Below, piece after piece: positions 26,541 through 34,372 of a stretch of 64,000 nucleotides of DNA. A model generated the notes under the pieces. That model saw only the letters and a program-made list of their open reading frames with translations, searched no databases and was not told the origin of the DNA. The DNA is from Planctomycetes bacterium B3_Pla (GTDB lineage Bacteria; Planctomycetota; Phycisphaerae; Sedimentisphaerales; Anaerobacaceae). Both the position numbers and the translations under genes were made by a program. The stretch lies in contig NJBM01000010.1 in assembly GCA_005223045.1 (NCBI GenBank), positions 124,001 to 188,000 on the forward strand, given 5' to 3'. Position 1 is the stretch's first letter. Each line of letters opens with the position of its first letter.

Positions 26541-28512
26541 CAACCTTCCTGCGCGTGTAGTTTAAGAGCCCTGCTGAGAGCAGAATCTCCCTGTCTCTGT
26601 CGGACAACTCGAGTTTGCCAATGAATGTGAGTGAACTGTCAGCCTTGGCTATTTTAATTTCGTCGCTGCTTTTTATCGCTTCGAGCAGGTTGTCAATCAC
26701 AAATTCGTCATCGTCCTCGATCTTGTCGTAGTCGGCCGGGTCGGTAAATTCTATTGGGACAATGCAGAAGTTGATCAGATTTGCCTTGTGGATTCGCTCG
26801 ATGCTCTTTGCGATTACCGCACGCACGCCGAGATACATCGGGCAAAGCGCTGCGTGCTCTCGTGACGAGCCCTGGCCGTAGCTTTCGCCGGCCACGATCA
26901 CGCCCCCCACTGCTTTTTCTTTTAACTTGAGCGCACGTTCGGCAAACGTTGGCTTGTCTTCCTCATTGAAGCAATTGAAGACCACCTTGGCGTATTCCGG
27001 CACATTCGACCGCAGTTTCAGAAACTTTCCCGCCGGCATGATATGGTCGGTGGTTATCTTGTCGCCGCACTTGAGCAATACTTGCCCCTTTAGCTTCTGC
27101 GGCAATGACTTCGGCGATTCCGGCACCACAATCGTCGGCCCGCGCAAAACCTCCACCTTCGCCGCTTCCTTTTCGCCCGGAGGCTGCTCTATCATGTCGT
27201 CGTTAATCTCGAATTCGTCCGGCACCTCTATTTTCGGGAATCGCAGTCCAAACAGCTCAGGCAAATCGCGGGGGTCGGTAATCCGCCCGGTCAGAGCCGA
27301 TGCGACCGCCGTCTCCGGACTGACCAGGTAGGCCTGGTCGTTCTTAGACCCGGTGCGCCCGGCGAAGTTTCTGTTGAACGTCCGCAGACTCGCTACACCG
27401 TCGCCCGGCGAGAATCCCTGCCCGATACAGGGTCCGCAGCCCGATTCCAGAATCCTAGCGCCGGCCGAAATCATATCAGCCAAAGCCCCGTTTTCCGCCA
27501 ACATGTTCAGGACTTCTCTGCTGCCCGGGGCAATTGCTAATTCAACCATTTCGTTGATCCGCCGGCCTTTCAAAACATCGGCCACCATCATCAGATCGGC
27601 GTAACTCGAATTTGTGCAACTGCCTATCGCTACCTGCCGGGTCTCAATGCCGGCAACATCACTGATTGTCTTGATGTTGTCCGGCGAGGATGGGCAGGCC
27701 GCCATCGGCTCAAGCTCGGCCAGGTCTATCTTGATGATGCGGTCATATTCGGCGTCAGGATCGGCGGCCAGAGGCTGATAGTCTTGCTGCCGCTTCTGGG
27801 CGGCTAAGAATTTTCGGGTTTGCTCGTCGCTGGCGAAAATGCTCGTCGTTACGCCTAATTCGGCCCCCATATTCGTTATCGTTGATCGTTGCGGCACGGA
27901 CAACCCTTCTGCGCCGTCGCTGAAATATTCGACGACCCAGCCGACGTTGCCTTTTGTTGTCAGTATGCTCAGCAGCTTTAGAATAACGTCTTTGGCCGCC
28001 ACCCAGTCGTTCAGTTTGCCGGTGAGTTTCACTCCCAGGACCTTCGGACATTTCAGGTAGAATGGCCCGCCAGCCATAGCGACGGCAACATCCAGTCCGC
28101 CGGCGCCGATAGCTAACATGCCGATTCCGCCGCCGGTCGGCGTGTGCGAATCGCTGCCCAACAGCGTGGCGCCGGGTTTGCCGAACCGCTCTAAATGGAC
28201 CTGATGGCAGATACCGTTGCCGGCCCGCGAATGATAGACGCCGCATTTCGCGGCTATCGTTTGCAGGTACAAATGATCGTTATGGTTCTCAGGCCCGAAA
28301 CCCGCCATATTGTGGTCGATATAGCTGACCGACAAGTCGGTTTTGACTCTCGCTGCGCCCATTGACTCATAGAGCAGAAACGCCGTCGTTCCGGTGGCGT
28401 CTTGCGTCAGCGTCTGGTCGATGCGAATTCCAATTTGCTCGCCGGCTGCGAGCTTGCCCTCGACGAGATGCTCGCCGAGTATTTTATAAACAAGTGTTTG
28501 TCCCAATTCCAT
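26533..28512 (-). CDS. Aconitate hydratase, Aquifex-type (TIGR01342-like)
   Basis: 659 residues, fitting the shorter aconitase group rather than the 890-residue AcnA. It interconverts citrate and isocitrate using a [4Fe-4S] cluster. Cluster ligands are Cys299 (GSCTNSSY) and Cys359/Cys362 (ESGCGPCIGQG). Other marks are LLGSDSHTPTGGGIGMLAIGAGG and the C-terminal swivel domain GESYGQGSSREHAALCPMYLGVRAVIAKSIERIHKANLINFCI, split here by family patterns GESYGQGSSREHA and NLINFCIVP. A homoaconitase or isopropylmalate isomerase activity cannot be excluded. It leads the four-gene unit ending in hisD. Confidence 0.92.
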   Translation of the reverse strand: MELGQTLVYKILGEHLVEGKLAAGEQIGIRIDQTLTQDATGTTAFLLYESMGAARVKTDLSVSYIDHNMAGFGPENHNDHLYLQTIAAKCGVYHSRAGNGICHQVHLERFGKPGATLLGSDSHTPTGGGIGMLAIGAGGLDVAVAMAGGPFYLKCPKVLGVKLTGKLNDWVAAKDVILKLLSILTTKGNVGWVVEYFSDGAEGLSVPQRSTITNMGAELGVTTSIFASDEQTRKFLAAQKRQQDYQPLAADPDAEYDRIIKIDLAELEPMAACPSSPDNIKTISDVAGIETRQVAIGSCTNSSYADLMMVADVLKGRRINEMVELAIAPGSREVLNMLAENGALADMISAGARILESGCGPCIGQGFSPGDGVASLRTFNRNFAGRTGSKNDQAYLVSPETAVASALTGRITDPRDLPELFGLRFPKIEVPDEFEINDDMIEQPPGEKEAAKVEVLRGPTIVVPESPKSLPQKLKGQVLLKCGDKITTDHIMPAGKFLKLRSNVPEYAKVVFNCFNEEDKPTFAERALKLKEKAVGGVIVAGESYGQGSSREHAALCPMYLGVRAVIAKSIERIHKANLINFCIVPIEFTDPADYDKIEDDDEFVIDNLLEAIKSSDEIKIAKADSSLTFIGKLELSDRDREILLSAGLLNYTRRKVDG

Positions 28513-28601
28513 GCTCCTTGAAAATCAAAACCGGCAGTTTAACATAAATGCCGACTCAAGACAAATCCTGACTACCGTCCATTTCCAATCGGGTGTGCTC
28601 A

Positions 28602-28787
28602 GATTCTCAGGATGTATAAAGAAGAAAGCAGCCCACTTCTGTCATTGCGAAGGAGCACAGCGACTGCGGCAATCTCAATCCCCACGCCGCAAAAAGAAGT
28701 CTATTTTCTTAGGAGGCCACAGCAAGTGGCCGCGGCAATCTCCTCACTTACGAACGGTTGAGATTGCTTCGCTTCGCTCGCAATGAC
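28602..28787. repeat. Dispersed element, family B (copy 2)
   Basis: Contains the 75-bp core shared with 18390-18464 and the terminal CATTGCGAAGGAGCACAGCG / GCTTCGCTCGCAATGAC inverted arms, with an extra insertion carrying GGCCACAGCAAGTGGCC (28713 onward), itself a palindrome. It lies upstream of the aconitase gene on the opposite side from its coding strand. Confidence 0.8.
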
Positions 28788-28867
28788 AAAAGTACAATCC
28801 TTTGTGAAAGAGAAACTTACGTAGTGCCAGAAAAATTAGTCACACCCTTTCCAATCCACAATCAATA

Positions 28868-28904
28868 AAACAGGCGGCCCTGTTTTCAATCATACAGGGC
28901 CGCC
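28868..28904 (-). terminator. Intrinsic terminator of the prepilin-Hint gene
   Basis: An 11-bp perfect stem GGCGGCCCTGT/ACAGGGCCGCC, followed on the minus strand by TGTTTTATTG. It lies 55 bp after the stop of the minus-strand gene. Confidence 0.85.
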
Positions 28905-28958
28905 CGCAAACCGAAGCAGGGTTGTCTCTATGCAATCCGTTAACCGAACGATGGGATG

Positions 28959-30281
28959 CTACCAATCACGCACAATTACCCCATCTTTGCCCACTAAATA
29001 CCGTTCTCCATTCCTGACCTTCAGATTGTAAACCTTGCCGGAACACGGCATTGCCCTTCTTACAACACTTTTGACAGTAATCGGACCCTCTAACGAGACC
29101 AATCTTGAGCCACTTGTCAACTCCTGCACCGGGGCCCAGCGCCCGGAATCAAGCAGGAAGTAGTGCGAATCGGCGACAGTGATACAATTGCCGGTTTCGA
29201 GAACGACGTCGTAGCGGGTCCACGTTCCCTCGGACTCATCATGGACATCAATACTCTCGATCTGCCGTAAGCACATCGTCTGCCGCAGGTGTTCTACCGT
29301 CCGGGCATTGAGCGGCTTCTCTACCGTTTGCCCTGCGACAACTTCGGAGATCTGTACCAGCGCTCCATCGACCCACACAAGAGTCTCGACAGGAAAACAA
29401 GTCCTGCCCTTGGGTATATCGCGTCCGGCTGGTCCGCTTTCGGCATCGTGCACCACCATTGAATCCGTTCTGTCCTGTGGCTCACTCGTAAGAACAGGCA
29501 CACCTCCCCGCCGTATATCTCCGCCGTCCCAGAAGGTGTAAATGTTATCGTCGTTGATGCCGCAGTCCGGGGTTCTTTCAAAGTTCACGTGGCTGTCATT
29601 GAACAACACATTTTGCCCGTCTTCCTGGTGGGTAATGGCATTGCCGGCTTTAACAGCATCTGTGCCGCCCCCGGGAACGAAGAGGCTTATGTCTTTTGGC
29701 TCGGCCATGGGAGATTGTACGAAGGGGTTTCTGTCTGCCGCTACCGCCATGCCCGGCTCGCTCGATGTCGTCAAAGCGTACAGGCCGAAAGGCATGTGAT
29801 AGGCGTAGCTGCAGTGCTCTCTCGGCTGCGGGCCGAAATCCCAGAGATCGATGAGATCTCTGTTGCCTGCGCCGTAGTTGGCGGGCTTAAACTCGGTGGT
29901 CCCGGAATCGCCTTTGCAGAGAAATGACTTGGGCGTCACCTCTGAATACTTTACCAGCAGGTAGAAGCAGGACGAGATGCTTCCCACCCCGCCTTCACCG
30001 TTGGCCGATACGCCATAGGCGCCAAATCGATTCTCAGCCTGCCAGTTGGGTATGACCGCAGCCCATGTGCTGTTTCTGCCGCCCGAACGCGGCAACTCAT
30101 CTTCGTAATCGTTGGCGTAGATAAGCATTGCCTTGCCGATGCCTGACAGGTTCGTGCCGCAGACCATCCGGAAGGCGATCTGCCGAACCCTGGACAGGGC
30201 GGGCATCAGAATGCCCATCAACAGAGCTATGATCGCGATGACGACCAGCAGCTCGACTAATGTAAAACCTTTACGTCTCAT
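28959..30281 (-). CDS. Prepilin-type protein fused to a C-terminal Hint (hedgehog/intein) domain
   Basis: 440 residues. Residues 1-35 form a class III signal and helix (MRRKGFTLVELLVVIAIIAL). The secreted domain ends in the usual planctomycete way, with HQEDGQNVLFNDSHVNF (218-234), CGINDDNIYTFWDGGD and a terminus-like EPQDRTDSMVVHD. Then a Hint module begins at Cys295 (CFPVETLVWVDGALVQISEV), continues through NCITVADSHYFLLDSGRWAP with the block-B-type His373, and ends with GKVYNLKVRNGERYLVGKDG then VIVRDW. In canonical Hint domains the last motif is V(H)N; here it is VRD, so Asn cyclisation is unlikely while Cys1 thioester chemistry remains possible. Known Hint domains cleave or splice proteins or attach lipid. 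It is followed by a terminator and preceded by the phased stem-loops. Confidence 0.87.
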   Translation of the reverse strand: MRRKGFTLVELLVVIAIIALLMGILMPALSRVRQIAFRMVCGTNLSGIGKAMLIYANDYEDELPRSGGRNSTWAAVIPNWQAENRFGAYGVSANGEGGVGSISSCFYLLVKYSEVTPKSFLCKGDSGTTEFKPANYGAGNRDLIDLWDFGPQPREHCSYAYHMPFGLYALTTSSEPGMAVAADRNPFVQSPMAEPKDISLFVPGGGTDAVKAGNAITHQEDGQNVLFNDSHVNFERTPDCGINDDNIYTFWDGGDIRRGGVPVLTSEPQDRTDSMVVHDAESGPAGRDIPKGRTCFPVETLVWVDGALVQISEVVAGQTVEKPLNARTVEHLRQTMCLRQIESIDVHDESEGTWTRYDVVLETGNCITVADSHYFLLDSGRWAPVQELTSGSRLVSLEGPITVKSVVRRAMPCSGKVYNLKVRNGERYLVGKDGVIVRDW

Positions 30282-30588
30282 TTTCTTTCTCCTTTACTTT
30301 TTCGGAGATTCGCATGGCCGACCGCTTTTGAGCACATTTTTGATAAATTCTTGAATCAAATAAGTTCAACTAACTAATCGGATCGCATTATGACAAACCC
30401 ATGCCAAAACTAACACATAGCGCTCAACGCCGCTTCGTCGCGAATCTCCATTGTTACGGTCTTTCGCTCAAAGACGGTCGGTTCAAACACCTTCACAAGA
30501 CCGCTTCTTGCCGGCAAGCTCCGCGCAATCGGGTCCGTCCACCCTCAAGGCTGCTCTGGTTTCAAAGGCCGGGTTGATTGTCCGGCCT

Positions 30589-30661
30589 GGCGGGTCTAAG
30601 ATATGAAACTACAAGCGAGTATGATGACAACGTGAATTATGATAAGTTTTTTAGACCTGCC
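30589..30661. repeat. Phased TATGAT stem-loop, copy 1
   Basis: Arms GGCGGGTCTA (30589-30598) and TAGACCTGCC (30652-30661) pair with one G-T. Between them hexamers TATGAA (30602), TATGAT (30620) and TATGAT (30638) recur at exactly 18-nt steps. On the plus strand a T-rich tract (TCTTTTTT) follows the right arm. Confidence 0.65.
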
Positions 30662-30755
30662 TGTCTGTCTTTTTTCCCATATCGGCGCAATTCGTGTGCG
30701 CAAAGCTGCCCTCGACTAAAACATTAAAGCCAAAATGCAAGAGAACCTGACTTTT

Positions 30756-30830
30756 GGCAGGCTGGTTCAAGATATGATATGAAAGGCAAATATGATAACG
30801 ACTTAAAGTATAATAACTTTCGAGCCTGCC
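30756..30830. repeat. Phased TATGAT stem-loop, copy 2
   Basis: Arms GGCAGGCT (30756-30763) and AGCCTGCC (30823-30830) pair perfectly. Hexamers TATGAT (30773), TATGAT (30791) and TATAAT (30809) are again 18 nt apart. Spacer bases differ widely from copy 1, while hexamers, the AAGA lead-in and the outer arms' pairing are kept. Confidence 0.65.
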
Positions 30831-30939
30831 TAATTACACATACGATTGTATCACAAATTAGTTTTCGCTATGTAATAAATTTCGTCAAAATCCACACATT
30901 TTCTTTAAAATTTTTACGCTCTGTTTGGTGCATCCTTAT

Positions 30940-32664
30940 TCACCCCAATGTTACGAGCTTTTTCACGGGCCAGGGCCGGACGCCGCATCTTTTGGCCCAG
31001 GATTCATACATTGCCTTTAACTCGGCGAGCTTTTCCGGATGTTTCTGCGCGAGATTGTTCAGTTCCGTGCGGTCGGCTTCGAGATCGTACAGCTCCCAGC
31101 CGCCGGGATGCCTGGAGACGAGCTTCCATTTGCCCCGGCGAACGGCGCGGTTGCCCTCATGTTCCCAGTAGATTGCCTCGCGTTCAATCGATTTGTTGCC
31201 GAAAGCCGGCGCCAGACTCTTGCCTTCCATTGGCGTTATCCTATTGTCCTTATGTTCAGCCGGATACTCCGCCCCGGCGACATCTACGCAGGTGGCCATG
31301 ATGTCGATAAGGTGTCCCGGTTGATGCCGCAGCTTGCCTTGTGACTTTATCTGTGCGGGCCAGTGGGCTATCAGGGGCGTGGAAATGCCGCCTTCATGGA
31401 CCCAGTGCTTGTAGAGGCGGAACGGTGTATTGCTGGCGTTGGCCCAGGGCTTGCCGTAGGCGATGTATGTATCGGCCGGGCCGGGCATGACGCCGTAGCC
31501 CGTGCGGACCGGCCTACCGTCGCGGGTATGAGTCGGCTGCATCCTGGTTTGCAGCTCGCCGGCGCCCATAGGCTTGAGAACGACCGGCTTTGAGGGGTCG
31601 GGCTTGATCTTGCCTCTGCTGCCATATTCTTCGGCGCAGCCGCCGTTGTCGGCCAAAAAGAAAATCAACGTGTTCTTGAAGTTGCCGGTCCTCTTTAGCT
31701 CGGCAACGATTCGTCCGACGCCCTGGTCCAGGCAATCGACCATAGCCGCGTACACTTCCATCCGGCGCGCGAACCACTCTTTGTCTTTGGCCTCGGCCCA
31801 CGCCGGGGCGGCTTGATCACGCGGCGTGATCTTCCACTCTTTCCTGACGATTCTCATTTTAATCATTCGTCTGTGCCGTTCGGCGCGCAGCGCATCCCAG
31901 CCGCCGTCGTAACGTCCCTTGTATTTGGCGATGTCTTTCGGCAGCGCGTGCATCGGCCAATGCGGGGCAGTGTAGGGGACGTACATGAAGAACGGCGCAT
32001 CGGCGCTTCGCGATTTATGCTCGGCGATGAACTTGACGGCGTTGTCACTTATGGCGTTGGTATAGTAGAAGTCGTTGTCCGGGACGATTTGTGTGTTGTC
32101 GCACGTCAGCGAGTTCGGGTCGTAGAAACTGCCGGCCCCGTGGATGGTGCCAAAGAAGCGGTCGAAGCCCCGTTGGCGGGGCCAGTTGTGCTTGGGCCCA
32201 TCGGGCTTGACGGATTTTGTCACATGCCATTTGCCCGACATGTACGTGCTGTAACCGGCCGGCTTGAGGACCTCGGCGATGGTGACGCAGCGATTGTTGA
32301 GGTCGCCGCGATAAGCGTCATAGCCTTTGTCGCTCATCATGTGCCCTACGCCGGCCTGGTGCTGGTAGAGCCCGGTCATCAACGAGGCTCTTGTCGGGCA
32401 GCAGCGAGCGGTGTTGTAGAATTGTGTGAAGCGCAGCCCTTTGGCTGCGAGTCCGTCCAGGTTGGGCGTGTGGATTTCTCCGCCGTAGCAGCCAATGTCG
32501 GAATACCCCATGTCATCGGCCATTATCAGGATGATGTTGGGCTGCTTGCCGACATCGCGGCCCGATGACTTCCGTGTAGCATCCAGGCATCCGGGCACCG
32601 CCATAGCCGCCGCCCCCAGACCCGCAGCCTTGATAAATTCCCTTCGATTGATTCGTGCATTCAT
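30940..32664 (-). CDS. Sulfatase (arylsulfatase A family), Tat/lipoprotein signal
   Basis: 574 residues. The N-terminus MNARINRREFIKAAGLGAAA is a twin-arginine signal, with a possible lipobox ending at Cys26 (MAVPGC). The catalytic motif is Cys88-Cys-Pro-Thr-Arg in RCCPTRASLMTG, where Cys88 would be converted to formylglycine. Metal ligands lie in IILIMADDMGYSDIGCYGG and FFLADNGGCAEEYG. The enzyme should remove sulfate from a glycan or aryl sulfate outside the cytoplasm. It follows a second, divergent sulfatase on the same strand, and the formylglycine-generating enzyme is not in the window. The substrate is not deducible. Confidence 0.93.
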   Translation of the reverse strand: MNARINRREFIKAAGLGAAAMAVPGCLDATRKSSGRDVGKQPNIILIMADDMGYSDIGCYGGEIHTPNLDGLAAKGLRFTQFYNTARCCPTRASLMTGLYQHQAGVGHMMSDKGYDAYRGDLNNRCVTIAEVLKPAGYSTYMSGKWHVTKSVKPDGPKHNWPRQRGFDRFFGTIHGAGSFYDPNSLTCDNTQIVPDNDFYYTNAISDNAVKFIAEHKSRSADAPFFMYVPYTAPHWPMHALPKDIAKYKGRYDGGWDALRAERHRRMIKMRIVRKEWKITPRDQAAPAWAEAKDKEWFARRMEVYAAMVDCLDQGVGRIVAELKRTGNFKNTLIFFLADNGGCAEEYGSRGKIKPDPSKPVVLKPMGAGELQTRMQPTHTRDGRPVRTGYGVMPGPADTYIAYGKPWANASNTPFRLYKHWVHEGGISTPLIAHWPAQIKSQGKLRHQPGHLIDIMATCVDVAGAEYPAEHKDNRITPMEGKSLAPAFGNKSIEREAIYWEHEGNRAVRRGKWKLVSRHPGGWELYDLEADRTELNNLAQKHPEKLAELKAMYESWAKRCGVRPWPVKKLVTLG

Positions 32665-32689
32665 AACAGGTTCTTATCCTTCCTTTTCT

Positions 32690-32716
32690 GTAGGGGCAAC
32701 CCTGTGTGGTTACCCT
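32690..32716. repeat. Half element of family A between the sulfatases
   Basis: A single GTAGGGGCAACC-CTGTGTGG-TTACCC hairpin matching one half of the composite elements at 5876-5952 and 34262-34331. It lies in the short gap between the two sulfatase genes. Confidence 0.65.
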
Positions 32717-32725
32717 TATGTACGG

Positions 32726-34183
32726 TCAATTCTTCTTAATGCGTTTGGCCAGTTGGTCCTCGCCTGGCATCAGGTTGGCAAGATGAAGCGCGACTTCCTT
32801 CCGGATGTCTTTGATGACCTCCGGATGGTCCTTTGCTATGTTGTGTTTCTCGGAAGGATCGTGGCCCAGATGGAAGAGCAGAGGCGGGTCGTGCCGTTTT
32901 TCCTTGTCCCTGCCATAAGCCGACTTGGTGAAAAAATGCGCCTTGTATTGTCCCTTGCGCACGGCGTATATCTTTGCGCCGCGATAGTAGAACATAGTAT
33001 TGCGCGGGCTGGGGCCGGTTCCGAACAACGCGGGCGACAAATCCACGCCGTCAACGACCCGGTCGCTCGGCACCTTCGCCCCGGCTAACGTAAGAATCGT
33101 CGTGTACACGTCCATTGTAGCGCCCATCTCATTTACGACGCCGGGCTTTATCGTGCCGGGCCACCATGTGATGCAGGGCTCGCGCATACCGCCCTCGAAC
33201 GTGCAGCCTTTGCCCTCTCGAAGCAGGCCAGCCGAGCCGCCGTGCTCGTCGAAGATCAGCCAGGGGCCGTTGTCGGAGGTAAAGACGACAAAGGTGTTCT
33301 CAGCCAGGCCCTCGTTCCGAAGGGTTTTGAGTATCTCTCCGACGCCGAAGTCTATCTCTTCGATAACGTCGCCGTACAGGCCCCGCAGGCTCTTGCCCCT
33401 GAAATTCTGTGAGACAAACAGCGGGACGTGAGGAAGACTGTTGGCTAAGTAGAGAAAGAAAGGTCTGTCCTTGTTCTTTTTGATGAATTTGACTCCCTCC
33501 TCTGCGTAGCGTTTTGTTATTGTGTTCTGGTCGGCCGGTCGTTCGACAATTTTCTCATCCCGCATGAGGGGGACGTTCCAGTATTCGATTTTCGGTTCGA
33601 GGAACGCCTGGCGACCTTCACCGCCGACCCTGTCCATATCGTTGCTGTAAGGGATGCCGAAGTAGGAATCGAAGCCGTTATTGGTCGGCAGATACGGCGG
33701 CAGATGCCCGAGGTGCCATTTGCCGACGCACGCCGTGGTGTAACCTTCGGCTTTGAGAGCCTCGGCGATGGTGATTTCGCTCTGCGGCAAACCCGACGCC
33801 GAATCGGGGAAAAGTACACGCCGCTTGTCACTGCACATGCCGTTGCGGATCGGAAGCCTGCCCGTCAGCAGTGCCGCCCTGCTCGGCGTGCAGACCGAGG
33901 CGCCGACGTAGAAGTTCGTCCATTTTTGTCCCTCGGCGGCCATTTGGTCCAGGTTAGGCGTGCGAATAGTCGGATGGCCGTAACAGCCTAAGTCACCGTA
34001 GCCCAGGTCATCACAGAATATGATGACGAAGTTCGGCTTTTTGGCTCGGCCATCCCTTCGACTACGCTCAGGACAGGCCCCAAAGCCTTTGGCTTTGAGG
34101 CTGCCACCCATTGGCAGAGTCAGTGCCCCCGCGGCCGAGCCCAAAACCTTGATGAACCGGCGGCGATTCATTTTGTGTGTCAT
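32726..34183 (-). CDS. Sulfatase, Tat signal, with an in-frame repeat insertion
   Basis: 485 residues. The start at 34183 has AGGAG six bases upstream, favouring it over the ATG four codons later. A twin-arginine signal ([19 protein letters not shown]) precedes residues 35-45, [11 protein letters not shown], which come from a dispersed DNA repeat. The sulfatase core then begins ([20 protein letters not shown]). The formylglycine motif is Cys98-Thr-Pro-Ser-Arg in [13 protein letters not shown], and [11 protein letters not shown] holds metal ligands. It should desulfate a secreted glycan. Divergent from the rifampicin-phosphotransferase-like gene and co-oriented with the next sulfatase. Confidence 0.93.
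   Translation of the reverse strand: MTHKMNRRRFIKVLGSAAGALTLPMGGSLKAKGFGACPERSRRDGRAKKPNFVIIFCDDLGYGDLGCYGHPTIRTPNLDQMAAEGQKWTNFYVGASVCTPSRAALLTGRLPIRNGMCSDKRRVLFPDSASGLPQSEITIAEALKAEGYTTACVGKWHLGHLPPYLPTNNGFDSYFGIPYSNDMDRVGGEGRQAFLEPKIEYWNVPLMRDEKIVERPADQNTITKRYAEEGVKFIKKNKDRPFFLYLANSLPHVPLFVSQNFRGKSLRGLYGDVIEEIDFGVGEILKTLRNEGLAENTFVVFTSDNGPWLIFDEHGGSAGLLREGKGCTFEGGMREPCITWWPGTIKPGVVNEMGATMDVYTTILTLAGAKVPSDRVVDGVDLSPALFGTGPSPRNTMFYYRGAKIYAVRKGQYKAHFFTKSAYGRDKEKRHDPPLLFHLGHDPSEKHNIAKDHPEVIKDIRKEVALHLANLMPGEDQLAKRIKKN
34049..34081. repeat. Short dispersed repeat (CTTCGACTACGCTCAGGACAGGC-type) inside a sulfatase gene
   Basis: The sequence around CCTTCGACTACGCTCAGGAC encodes ACPERSRRD in frame on the minus strand. 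This short palindrome-like repeat is widespread in many bacterial genomes. Only one copy is seen here. It separates the Tat signal from the sulfatase domain. Confidence 0.6.
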
Positions 34184-34261
34184 AGAAAGCTCCTTACCTT
34201 GTTTTTTTGCGTATGTAAGCCATCATTTTACGTTATAATACCCGCCCGGCAACAATCTTTT

Positions 34262-34331
34262 GTGGGGGCGGCCCTGTGTGGTTGCCCTGGTATGAAAACC
34301 TGGAAAAGGGCGGACACACAGGCCCGCCCCT
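34262..34331. repeat. Composite hairpin element, family A, in a 5' leader
   Basis: GTGGGGGCGGCC-CTGTGTGG-TTGCCC followed by AAAGGGCGGACACACAGGCC-CGCCCC. It has the same two-hairpin order as 5876-5952 read in reverse. It lies about 40 bases before the GTG start of the rifampicin-phosphotransferase-like gene, so it is probably transcribed. Confidence 0.7.
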
Positions 34332-34372
34332 TCATTCGGCCAGGTGCAATCGTTTTACAGGGAGTTCTTGTC

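Larger units (their letters stand above)
28513..28958. other. 446-bp intergenic stretch filled by a repeat and a terminator
   Basis: Between the aconitase start and the end of the prepilin-Hint gene there is no gene. It holds the family B element (28602-28787), about 80 bp of A+T-rich sequence and the terminator at 28868-28904. Confidence 0.6.
30282..30939. other. 658-bp non-coding stretch with two phased stem-loops
   Basis: The longest gene-free stretch in the window, between the prepilin-Hint start and the sulfatase stop. Only the two stem-loops at 30589-30661 and 30756-30830 stand out. The sequence is A+T rich beyond 30590. Short reading frames here have no ribosome sites or family resemblance, so I do not call them. 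Confidence 0.6.

Noticed and set aside
30589..30830. CRISPR array
   Set aside because: The repeated unit is only six bases with 12-base spacers, three per copy, framed by hairpin arms; no cas genes are present.
34175..34372. N-terminal 66-codon extension of the phosphotransferase-like gene
   Set aside because: It would translate the family A repeat and overlap the sulfatase start; the GTG at 34373 has a ribosome site at proper spacing.
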